Part shown: one piece after another, positions 1 to 9,453 of the stretch
How positions within the stretch are numbered: position 1 is the stretch's first letter
Layout: every line of letters begins with the position of its first letter
From: Paraphaeosphaeria minitans
Taxonomy: Eukaryota; Ascomycota; Dothideomycetes; Pleosporales; Didymosphaeriaceae
DNA: 64,000 nt
NCBI GenBank assembly: GCA_015832175.1
Contig: WJXW01000017.1
Location: 1,178,001 to 1,242,000 of the forward strand
Direction: 5' to 3'
Notes under the pieces: model-generated
Databases searched by the model: none
Seen by the model: the letters and a program-made list of their open reading frames with translations, nothing else
Told to the model about the DNA's origin: nothing
Program-made: the position numbers and the translations under genes

Positions 1-267
1 TGCATGCGGTGCGACTCATGTGAGGTACAGATCGTGGGATCGTGGGGGTCCAGCATCTTGAATAGTCTACTCGGTAGATACTTCGTACACATGGCCAAGC
101 GATCAAGCCCAAAACGCCACATAGGCAACAGACCGACCGACCGCCCGGCCCGCCCATGCAGAAAACCAACGCCGCCCAATGCAAGTCTTCGGTACCTCTG
201 TCTTCTAAGAGTAGGTAGGTGCCATGCATAGAAAAGTTTCGTGCGCTCTTTGTTGAAAAAAAAAAAA
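1..267. other. Spacer downstream of the PI 4-kinase gene
   Basis: No supportable gene. The stretch holds short GACC/CCGCC-rich runs and an A-run near 256-267, just beyond the stop codon of the minus-strand kinase gene, so part of it is probably that gene's 3' untranslated region. Confidence 0.5.
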
Positions 268-2611
268 TCAACACCATGTGAAGACAGGATTCTTCGCTTT
301 GACCATCTCCAGCCGCTCAACAATGACACGCTTGCCGTTCCCATCAAGGTCCTCGTTTGCTGCATAGCCGAGGTCCCCCTCGTCTTCTTCGTTGCCCGCG
401 AACAGCCCGCCGGAGAGTGACAGCCTGCGATGGTGTCTCCGTAAGTCTTGATCGCGTCGTCGGGGTGCATCGTAGCTCATGCGCGATCGGTGTGAAGGTC
501 GTCCGGTCGTGGAACCCGTCTCGAGACCATGGTTCCACGTCACCGCCTGGACCGGACAATCAGCGACCTCGGAATCCCCTGGCTGCTGTCGCCGCACGTC
601 TATGGAACTAGATCCGCGGGAAAGGTTGGACAGGTTGAATTGGTTCTCACTCGCCACCTCCATAGGTGGTGAGCTCATCAGCAGGTCCGGTTGCGGCTTT
701 TGCGGCGGTGTAGACAGCGCCGTGATATCCATTTCCTCTTGCTCGGCGACTCTTTGTCGGGTAGGCTGAGCTTTGCGGCGCATCTCCGCAGAAGGTTCGC
801 GGAGCGGAACGGCAATCGGTATCTCAACCAAGTCATCCCACACGCAGACCCGCGCTCTCCGCGTCAGCTCCAAGGGGCCATGGTCGGGCTCCTTGAGCGT
901 CTCTACGACGTTCCAGGCCTGCCCTTTCATTACCGCCATCTGTTTTGCGTACATGCGCTCTTTGAAATCCTCGTCTTGTTTGAAGCACTTGCGCAGAGCT
1001 GCTTGTGTCTCAGCCCACCACAGCTTGGAGGTGAGCAGGGGCAGGAAATGGCGACGCGTCGCTTCAGAGAACGGCTTCCCGATGAGGGACACCGGTAGGA
1101 ATAGCCAGCCGAACGGATAACTTCGCCACTGTGATCGCATTTATTAGCTTGACACTTATATCACACTGCCTACCACTTACTGCATCGGGGTGCTTCCACG
1201 GCCATGATAAACTGTTATCGATTGCACCAATCGTTATCGCTGGCATCGGACCACTCGCCATAGGCGTAGCTGATCTGCTCGTCGCCTTCATAGGCTCCCG
1301 GCGACCATACGGATCGGCTTCAGACATGGACTGCCTCGTGTAGTTGCTGGGCACGGCGTCCTCGTCCTCGTCCTCGTCCAAATGGCCATTCGTCTTGGGC
1401 GGTTCTGCGACGATGCTTGCTTCTTGAGTCCTCTGATCGATCCGGATCATCCAATTGTCCAGCCCTCTGTCGGTATTGCGCATGATGTAATCCAAGATGA
1501 CCAGTTTCTCCAGTTGTTCCCGGAATGACTGTTGCAGACCCTCTGTCCAAAAGCCTCTCCTCTGCTGCAGCTCCGGTGTAGCCGATTGTGCCTCTTCGTC
1601 GTCTTCGTCGTCCGACTGTGGTCCGCTGGGCCTGCACTCTTCAGCCCATCTCCGCTTCTTTTTCCTCCGCGCGTTGTTGAGATTTACGTTGTTCTGGTCT
1701 GGCCAAGGATGTTCCTTCAGAAAGATGTTCGCGTCCTTGAAGCCCTTCAGGAACACCTGAAAACTGCCCGCCTTCTCCGGAAATGGTTTCTTCTTTCTGT
1801 AGTATGCTCTCCGATCCCAGAAGTCATAGTGGAAGGACTTGGACGAGAGCGACACGACTTCGGTATACGGTACGAGGTTCGTGCGCAGTTGGCAGTCTAG
1901 GACGTAGGCGGCGGCTTCGGAAATGTAGCTTAGATTGGGAATCAAACATGCGCGTCCGAAGAAAAAGGGAAAGAGATTTCGATGCATCCACTTGGTCCAC
2001 TTCGGGTTGCGCGACGCGTACGGCTCCTCGTCCTTTGGCTTGAACACGCCCACGACCTTGCCCTGCGAGTTGCGCGCGAAGTAGCTACCCGAGCTGCCCT
2101 GCGTGATCAACTTCGGATGCATGCCCTGTTCGATGGCCACCTGCACGCTTTCCACAATCTCATCGAATTGTAGCTTCGTCATGCGATCCGAAGAGCCCTC
2201 GTAGTCGAATGTGAGCGTCTCTGCCGTGGCCGGGCGTACCCAGTCCGGTGCTTGAAACACCGAATGGTGGATCTCGAGTGCTTCATCCTCCGGTGTGTCC
2301 TTATGCTTCTTGATCTTAAACTTTTGTGCAATCTCCTCCGCCCAGCGTTCCAGCCGCGCGTTGATAGCTTTGATGTCCACCCCCGAATTGGTCCGTTGAC
2401 GGCGCCCGGGCGTAGTTCTTCGTGGATTCGGCGACGAGTCGCCCGACAGTGGCATATGCATGCGCTCTTTTCGTGGTTGTATAGGAGCGTAGGAGCTAGC
2501 GAGCGTCCGCTCATGCAACTCGTCCTCGGAATCATCATGCGAGTCCTCTTCCTCTTCGGCTTGCGCGATTCGCGCGTAACCGGAATTTGGAGGTCTCCGG
2601 CTTCGAGGCAT
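268..2611 (-). CDS. LSB6: Type II phosphatidylinositol 4-kinase (Lsb6-like)
   Basis: Makes phosphatidylinositol 4-phosphate from phosphatidylinositol and ATP on Golgi, endosome, vacuole or plasma membranes (family knowledge). Two exons, 2611-1181 and 1128-268, give 763 residues. The 52-bp intron has a GTAAGT donor, a GCTAAT branch site and an ACAG acceptor, and falls between codons. Visible kinase features: glycine-rich loop GSSGSYFAR (about 172-180), FKPKDEEPY with the ATP-binding lysine near 191, catalytic segment DYIMRNTDRGLDNW (about 374-387), and the AIDNSLSWPWKHPDAW segment spanning the splice junction. The N-terminus is charged and low-complexity, and the C-terminal 150 residues look disordered. 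The animal-type CCPCC palmitoylation motif is not seen. An acidic insert lies near 330-345. ASK1 lies upstream on the same strand, 326 bp away. Confidence 0.93.
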
Positions 2612-2937
2612 AACGGCGGAATGTATTAAAGAACGTGTGAAAGCGCAAAGCTAGGACAATGAAAGGGGAGCCTAGCATGAGCTGGGGATGACCGTTGACG
2701 GAGCATGGAAGCTCTCATGATCGACCGCTAGCTCTGTTGGGTGTGGCGCAACACAGTTTCCGATGTGGACACGTGAATATGAGAGCCCCGCGCATTGCGC
2801 GCATACGCATACGCATGCTTGTCAAAACGCATCGACAATGAATCTTCAGTGCATATTTCGCAAAAGCATTAATTGAGGTAAGGTACCAGGACATAAGGCG
2901 TCATACACCGTTCGCTGTACAGGGGTATAATGGACAT
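2612..2937. other. Spacer between ASK1 and LSB6
   Basis: 326 bp holding the ASK1 3' end and the LSB6 promoter. Contains a short alternating CGCATACGCATACGCATGC run near 2800-2818. No gene or clear core promoter element seen. Confidence 0.4.
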
Positions 2938-4291
2938 CTAAAAGGAATCATCAAGATCCGGCCGCCGCCGGACTACACTAGGGCTGTCCTCGTCCATCGT
3001 GCCTGTTGATTCCGTGATATCGCCTCCGGCTGTCAGAAGAAGATCCTCGACAATGCGTCTACTTGCTTCGCGGGCTATGGAACGTCAGTTTTAGGTCCAA
3101 GTTCTGAAGACATGAATTGCACTTACCAGGAGTTTGATACAGCTTGCTCTGCGGAACATGGAATTGCACAGTCTTCGGTGGAGAGAAATCCAAATCCAAC
3201 TCATCATCGCTGTCGCTGTCGAACACGTTTCCTCCGGTCTTCGTGACACTGAATGGATGCTTCCCTTTCCCAGGCGTCTGCACGCTGACACCAGGTGTGC
3301 GCGGAGTCTTCATGGGCGAAAATATGTCGGCGCGTAACTGCGGTGCGGGCGAAGATGGCGGAGATGAATCGTCAGCCCAGTCGGGCAGTACACTTGTCTT
3401 CTCGCGAGGCGTTGGCGCACCTCGGCGAGCAGTCGTGGGGGTGAAAGCACCTGTTGGTTTGTACTTGCGCGGACTTATGAGCGGGGTTGCTTGGATTCGG
3501 TACGTCTTGTCGAGTACATGGTGCATGAGTGGGCCTTGGTCCACGGGTGCTCGCCTCGTCGACGTCGGAGCAACGAACGGCGAAGATTCGAATTGTCCCG
3601 TCATGTCTGGCAAAGCATCCACCCTGCCAGGTGTCGTAGGCTCAAGCCTAGGCGTTCGAGACCCCAGCACTTCGCGCCTCAGGTTCTCGTACGGAGAAGA
3701 GAAGTCGGCGAACTGGGGCTGCTCTGTGCTCATGTTCGGCGCTCGCGGGGTACTGTGCGCGTGTGCGAGTGAAGGCGATTCTAGCTCCGAGGTGTCTTCC
3801 ATGTCTGCTTGCGAAGAAGACCGTCGCTGCGGGGTTGTAGCTGTGCCGGTCATTGTATCGTCGCCCTCTTCCGTCTGGTCCTCGTACATCTGCGACTGCT
3901 GCGTCATATCTTCATGCGTAGTCGTCTCATCAGAGTCGGGAGCTTCGTAGCCAGAGAGGGAGACGTTCGCGCTGGCTTCGAAGAATGTCTTCCAGAACTA
4001 GAGGGGTCAGTATCCGTCCACGCGGCCTTTGCAGATGCAGTCCTACCTTGGATCCCTCCCAGACTGCTTCAGAATGCTTGCCATACTGCTCTACTATCGG
4101 GAGTATATTTGTCGTCACGATTCGGTGTGCGCGGCTGAAATTGTGGTCGATTTCTGGTCCTGTCAGTTATGCATGTGGGTTAGAAGCCGTGTTTGTTTAC
4201 CTTGCAGCGTCAGGGTGATTGACTGCTCCAGTCGCTCCAATTCCTCGGTAAGCGACAAATTGCGCTGCGGTGCCATACTTTGGCGCGACAT
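2938..4291 (-). CDS. ASK1: DASH/Dam1 complex subunit Ask1
   Basis: Outer-kinetochore protein of the DASH ring that couples kinetochores to spindle microtubules. Four exons, 4291-4201, 4159-4047, 3997-3127 and 3074-2938, give 403 residues. All junctions are GT-AG and keep frame. The conserved Ask1 N-terminal domain is spread over exons 1-3: EELERLEQSITLTLQ, then EIDHNFSRAHRIVTTNILP with VEQYGKHSEAVWEGSK, then FWKTFFEASANVSLSGYE. The middle is long, Ser/Thr/Pro-rich and rich in TP/SP sites (candidate CDK sites, inferred). The tail EASRRIVEDLLLTAGGDITE matches the family's conserved C-terminus. The start at 4291 (MSRQSMAPQRNLSLTEE) was preferred to an in-frame ATG at 4384 because family members begin close to this motif. 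Confidence 0.93.
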
Positions 4292-4855
4292 GCTGAATTG
4301 CTCCAAATGTTTATCTGCCGGGCAGCTGCGGTTGGGCTTCAATGTTGACGCGCTTTCGGAACAAAGACTCACGAAAGACGCCAACGCAGAAAGAGCTAGC
4401 CCGTGCGCCTTCCCCGCCTTCGCCTTGTAAGGGTAAGTAGGTAGATATACCGAAGCCGATCACAACCCCCATGGTCTAGGACTGGGGAACTGAAGTCTTT
4501 TCGCCGGCCTCTGAGAGAATCTTCGTAACAAGCTGAATTGGATCAATCACTGCCAATCAACGACGACGTACGTGTAACACATCAGGAACCACATGCAGCA
4601 ACATGTTAGGTATTCCCGCCGGAGGTACTTGACTCCCGGTCTACATCACTTCGGCGCCACCTTTGTTGGAGAGGGGTTAGTCCCTGCTCCGTGTAGCCGA
4701 CGAGCTTGCATGGGCTCTCAGATGGGGAAATGCGGAGTAGTCGTGCAGATGACGGCTTCAAAATCAATGTCTAGGTGTGATCCTGCCCAGATGCTGACAC
4801 TTGCAGCTTGACTTTTGCTCGATTTTACCCTCATTTTCCTGCACTTGTCTCAATC
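4292..4855. other. Divergent promoter region, ASK1 / SDR
   Basis: About 560 bp between the divergent starts of ASK1 (minus) and the short-chain dehydrogenase (plus). No coding signal of its own. It presumably carries both promoters. Confidence 0.4.
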
Positions 4856-5862
4856 ATGGCTTTCCGTACACCAGCTAGGACACTCTTGGCAGTTTCTTCG
4901 AAGGTTGCAGTTGCATCACGAGTTGCAATGCCAACATGCAATCAGGTTCGAAGATATGCTATACCAAAGATGGAACAGCAAAATCGCACAGCAATCGTCA
5001 CCGGCTCGGCACGTGGGATGTGAGGCTTCGTCTTTCATCCTCCTACAAACCTCAAACCCCCTGACCTATCCAGCGGCAAAGCAATTGCCTTTCGGCTCGC
5101 CCAGGACGGCTACGACATCTGCGTGAATGATATCCCCTCAAACCAATCAGAAGCCGACGCCGTAGCCAAAGAAATCAAGAGCATGGGCCGAAACGCAATC
5201 GCCGTCGCAGCAGACGTCTCCAACCTCTCAGAAGTCCAGAGACTAGTCCAGACAAGCGCCGATGAACTCGGCCCACTAGACACGATGGTAGCCAACGCAG
5301 GCATCGCGCAGGTGAAGGCGCTGCTAGATCTCACAGAACAAGATCTGAAGCGGATGTTTGACATCAATGGTATGCTGACCTTCTAGCTCCGCACAGGTAG
5401 GACTGACTGATGGTCGTAGTTTTTGGTGTGTTCAACTGCTACACTACCGCCGCCAAACAGATGATCAAGCAAGGCTCCGGCGGCAAACTCCTCGGTGCCG
5501 CCTCCATTGTAGCCTTCAAGCCCTTCGCCCTGCTCAGTCACTACAGCGCCTCCAAATGGGCTGTGCGCGGCATGACGCAGGCGTTTGCCATGGAGATGGC
5601 CGAGCACAAAATCACGGTCAATGCATATGCGCCGGGTATTGTGGGGACGGCGATGTGGGATCTCATTGACGAGGAGCTGGGAAAGAAAAAGGGCGCTAAG
5701 AAGGGCGATACCATTAAGAAGTATACGGAGCAGTTGATTGCGCTCGGGAGAACGAGCGTGCCGGAGGACGTGAGCAGCACGGTGAGTTTTTTGTGTTCCA
5801 AGGATTCGGATTACATGACTGGACAGACGATCGTCATCGATGGCGGCATCATTTTCACGTAG
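4856..5862 (+). CDS. Short-chain dehydrogenase/reductase, diacetyl/acetoin-reductase type
   Basis: NAD(P)-dependent oxidoreductase of the classical SDR family. The closest flavour by eye is diacetyl (acetoin/butanediol) reductase; the substrate is not proven. Three exons, 4856-5019, 5074-5369 and 5420-5862, give 300 residues. Visible motifs: cofactor loop TGSARGIG (about 48-55), NAG in VANAGIAQ, active-site Ser182, and Tyr195-x3-Lys199 in YSASK, followed by the PG motif in YAPGIVGT. Before the Rossmann fold there are about 38 extra residues rich in Arg, Ala and Ser with no acidic residue, ending QVRRYA, which look like a mitochondrial presequence. A second in-frame ATG at 4970 (Met39) would give a normal-length cytosolic enzyme. 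Confidence 0.9.
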
Positions 5863-6082
5863 TAGGTAGGCAATCAAAAGAAGTCGCCGCAATGCTTGCT
5901 AGCCAGCCTCGCTGTTTGTGCTGCGAGCGAACGGAGGTAGCGCGGAAGACGTGGGATACGTGTGTCCTACCAAGCCCTGTGCGACGCTGCGACGCTGCCT
6001 ATAACATCACCACGACGAACACTAGCAGCAGTCTCACACCTTCTGCAAAAGGCCAGCTCATATGACACCCCATACATACACC

Positions 6083-6484
6083 ATGGCATCCTACCCAACA
6101 AACACCTATCCATCCGACCTCACCTTTCCCTACCGCCCGCGCCCACCCCAGCCCCATCCCCATCCTCATGCCCAGTACCCTCCGACATTCCTCCCCGTCC
6201 CCGTAAGCAGCACGCATTTCAACGAGCACGATGCGATAAGGAAGGAGCATGAGGGGATAAGGCGGAAGCTCGAGGAGCTGGATGGGCGGCTCAAAGGTGT
6301 GGACGAGCTGATGAGGCAGGTGAAGCGCTGTCTGGAGGACATGAAGAGAAGTGTGGAGCAGCAGTGTGGTGCGCTAGAAGAGTTGCTGAGGAGAGTGGTG
6401 GAGGATGTTGAGGGGTTGAGGGAGGGGGTTAGAGCGCAGGGAAGGAGAAGGGGTGGGTATGGGAGGACGGCGGTGGAGGTTTAG
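6083..6484 (+). CDS. Small Pro-rich / coiled-coil hypothetical protein
   Basis: Family not recognised. Single exon of 133 residues from ATG 6083 (context ACACCATGG); an in-frame ATG at 6062 would add seven residues. The first 40 residues are Pro, Tyr and His rich (PRPPQPHPHPHAQYPP). From about residue 48 to 120 a heptad-like charged helix follows (RKLEELDGRLKGVDELMRQV), ending in an Arg/Gly tail. It lies about 220 bp after the SDR stop, on the same strand. The codon pattern and coherent helix favour a real gene, but without a homologue this stays moderate. Confidence 0.5.
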   Translation: MASYPTNTYPSDLTFPYRPRPPQPHPHPHAQYPPTFLPVPVSSTHFNEHDAIRKEHEGIRRKLEELDGRLKGVDELMRQVKRCLEDMKRSVEQQCGALEELLRRVVEDVEGLREGVRAQGRRRGGYGRTAVEV

Positions 6485-7363
6485 GATGCTTCGTTAGTGT
6501 CACGGGAGGAAGTCAAGTCAATGTCTTTGAGCTGTATGCTCCTTCGGGTGCTTTGCACGCAAGGACACATTTTCCTGTCGGTCAATTTTTCCTCTGGATT
6601 TTGGAACCACTCGTCTGGAAGGTGTTGTTACTACACGAATTTGAGAATGAGTTCTTACCACTTTACTTCCCGAGATCCACCCTTTCGCCATTTTTAATGA
6701 CGAACCCTTCTCCTCTCTTGAGGTTGAGGCCAATGCTGACAATATCACCTATATTATATCGACCACCCACTAGGGAGAATGCTGTAATTTAAATCATCTT
6801 TCTTCGCTCGTGCTAATGCATAACCCTCCATCGTCGCCATGATAGCCGAATGAAATGGCATGCCAGCCCGGTCCCCGATGCCGACAATCCTATTCGCAAG
6901 TTAGCAATATAAATTACAGTCTCAGCCTTGTTTCCCTTCTGGCCTCGATTACGTAGACCAAACGTCAGGTATCACCATCCGAGGCTCTCAAATATTTGAC
7001 CAGATGGAACCGTGTAATGTCGCTCCAGGTCAATTTCGATGCACAACTTCCACAAGCAGAGGTGCTATCCTAGGTCTTCTGAATGCGCATCAACATTTGC
7101 AATTCCGTCGATAGGGGTACGCTGTGAAAGCGACCATGGAACGCAGCAATGTGATAGTTCAGGCAGCAACGATATGGAAGGGTGCAGCGATTGGTAGATT
7201 ATGTGGTTTTGATGCCTTGCTGATTAAATTATTTACCTTTTCAGTGCCCTCGCGATGTAGAAGGGGGGTGTCCATAGGTACTACCGGTAGGCTTAGCGTG
7301 GGGCAGGCATTCCGTAACTGCTTCCCTTCCACGCATCTTCAGCCCAGTCCATCAATTGTTACC
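6485..7363. other. Gene-poor spacer
   Basis: Mixed-composition DNA without a supportable ORF. An AT-rich patch near 6730-6800 is followed by short unrelated ORFs. Nothing else recognised. Confidence 0.4.
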
Positions 7364-8130
7364 ATGATGCCATCGCTACTATCGCTACCTCTCAAAATAC
7401 GAAACAATATTATTGATAGCGTCATCATATCTCAGCGCGAGCCACCTAATGCCCGAGATGACGATCCCTCCGGAAGAGACACGCGCATCCCATTTCATAG
7501 ACACCTACTAGAAAGAAATCGGGAATCTGATCTACTTCGAGAGCTCTCCAACCGCTGTTCGTCCTGCATTTGCCAGCTTGTTGCTCGCATGTCAGCAGTT
7601 GCGCACAGAAACCCTCAAACGAGTGGCTAAAGCGGACGTGCCCATGGTCCGAGATGTCCTTGTCGTCGATGAAGAGAAGATATGGGTAACTTGGCTTTCC
7701 TTGCCTTTAATTACGGGATGTATGATCGAAAAGCTTGACATCAAGTATCGGTATCAACTCAACGGTCAGGCGCAATTGGAAGAGACCCCAAATACTAGGA
7801 AATAGGCTCTCGATTTCGCAACGCAGCTAAGATACCTTATATATCGGATCTGGGCTGTAGGTAGCGCCGGAACTTTATCTGATGCTAACTGTCGAAAACT
7901 CTGGACGGGAGCACGTTACAAATTTAACGATACCATCCGGTTTGAACACGAGTACATTCCTCACTACAGCATCCGCATGCTCACATTTCATTGTCCTCAC
8001 TCTTTCATGCCTCCCAACGCTGCAACCGAATCTCTTCATGTTACTCACAGGAGCGAAGGTGAAGGACATAATCAAAGAAGTGGCATTTCATAATGTTATC
8101 TATCAGGCAGAAAGCACCCGGGGTGGAAGA
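7364..8130 (+). pseudogene. Decayed fungal 2EXR-like gene
   Basis: The frame from ATG 7364 reads LLSLPLKIRNNIIDSVI, the F-box-like opening of the fungal 2EXR-type family (usually LPxEIRNxIY). Around 7540-7570 the family-like reading jumps to the next frame, which continues SPTAVRPAFASLLLACQQLR, then VRDVLVVDEEKIWVTWLSLP and stops at 7805. That is the usual order of this family: a large-hydrophobic block, then a C-Q-L-R/H-x-E block. The shift is too short for an intron. Open fragments continue after the stop to about 8130 without a recognisable domain. I read it as a frameshifted, truncated copy. A sequencing error is the alternative. Confidence 0.55.
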
Positions 8131-8814
8131 TAGCTCGAGAAAGAATCCGGGGGGGTTCTCGCCTTCTGCTCAAATATGCTAGATTTGGGAACATACACTG
8201 ATCTGAATGACGTCTACTTGCGCTGCAGTACCGATACGCACTGTAAGCAAACTATTGCAGAGATTTCGGAGGTGCGCAAGGCGAACGGCCTATAAAGTTT
8301 CACTAGCTTCAAAAGATTTGCAGATATGTCACGTACTCAGGCCCGGCCGTCGCTTGCGAAATAACAGATGCATCATGCTGTCAACACCATCTGATGAAGC
8401 CACATTGCCCGAAGAGACTCTCGGCGCATAACACGATGATGGTACACCAATACTAGGCGGTCCAAACAGCCCATCCTGGCGAGGTAGGATACCAGAGCTT
8501 CAAGGAACACTTCTACAGCCAATTGCTATCATTCGATTTCACGACCAGGCTGCCAGGGGGGTATGTGCCCGCAGCAGCCACGCTCACAGAGCCTCCTGTC
8601 ACAAGACACATGCGCTGCGCTGTCTACAACAATGACAAACGATGGTAGTAATTACCCACAAAGTGTAAAACTGCCGACATCAGTCAAAGTACCGATTGCC
8701 GATTTATTCATGTGGATAGCGATGGTACAACCACGTCAACATTTACGAACAACAACAGTCTCATACGTAGACGAATGCGCTTGCAAACACGTACCTATCA
8801 GTTACTAAGGTCGA
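8131..8814. other. Spacer after the 2EXR-like relic
   Basis: No supportable gene. Several short ORFs without coherent composition. It may include further decayed sequence from the upstream relic, and its end forms the promoter of the gene at 8890. Confidence 0.35.
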
Positions 8815-8820
8815 TATAAA
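8815..8820 (+). promoter_or_regulatory. TATA-like box
   Basis: TATAAA lies 70 bp before ATG 8890 and is followed by a C/T/A-rich leader (CTTCATCACCGCAATTCTC) typical of fungal transcription-start regions. It supports the reality of the orphan gene downstream. Confidence 0.4.
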
Positions 8821-8889
8821 GAGGAAACCCGCCCAGCGTTCTTCATCACCGCAATTCTCTTTACTGAACCAAAGTCACTCACCACCAAT

Positions 8890-9453
8890 ATGGACCCAAC
8901 CCAAACCAGCCGCAGGGACCGTGATGGTTCTAATCACAATGAGTTTAATAGCTTGCGAGTCCGTCAGGAACAACATTCCATGCATCGGCGGGGCCAGTAC
9001 CCGGAAGATGTGCGCTTCGGGTACGTTGGAACGTCGCACCGGAGAAACGACACTGAAGGGCAACTCCATGGATACCACGCCATATCAGCGTCGTCAACGG
9101 GCCATGCACGCTCACACGCTGGACGAATCCATATAAACGAAGTCCCTACACATCACATGGGGTCGCAGAACGTATCGCATCTTTACGAACCGATCTTTGT
9201 GGATGAACTGGTGCAACGAACAGGGTCTCTCAACGTCAGAAATACATCAACGCCAACCCGTGAGGTAGCCTCCACAACCACGGAGATTCAACATCTTACA
9301 AATGCGAATGAGTATTTGAGAAGCCAGCGTAACGGTTGGAGTCCGGAGGGTAGACTCCGGAAGTTGGTGCGCGATAACGAGAGGCTGCGCAGGGAGTTGA
9401 GCCAGCAGCGCCAGCAGCAATATGAGTATGATACTGACACAACGGATGCGTGA
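8890..9453 (+). CDS. Hypothetical hydrophilic protein with C-terminal coiled coil
   Basis: Not recognised. Single exon of 187 residues. The N-terminal two thirds are His, Arg, Ser and Thr rich without a domain. Residues about 135-180 form a short charged helix (LRKLVRDNERLRRELSQQRQ) ending in an acidic tail. A TATA-like box 70 bp upstream and the pyrimidine-rich leader support transcription. No signal peptide or membrane segment. Likely lineage-specific. Confidence 0.5.
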   Translation: MDPTQTSRRDRDGSNHNEFNSLRVRQEQHSMHRRGQYPEDVRFGYVGTSHRRNDTEGQLHGYHAISASSTGHARSHAGRIHINEVPTHHMGSQNVSHLYEPIFVDELVQRTGSLNVRNTSTPTREVASTTTEIQHLTNANEYLRSQRNGWSPEGRLRKLVRDNERLRRELSQQRQQQYEYDTDTTDA

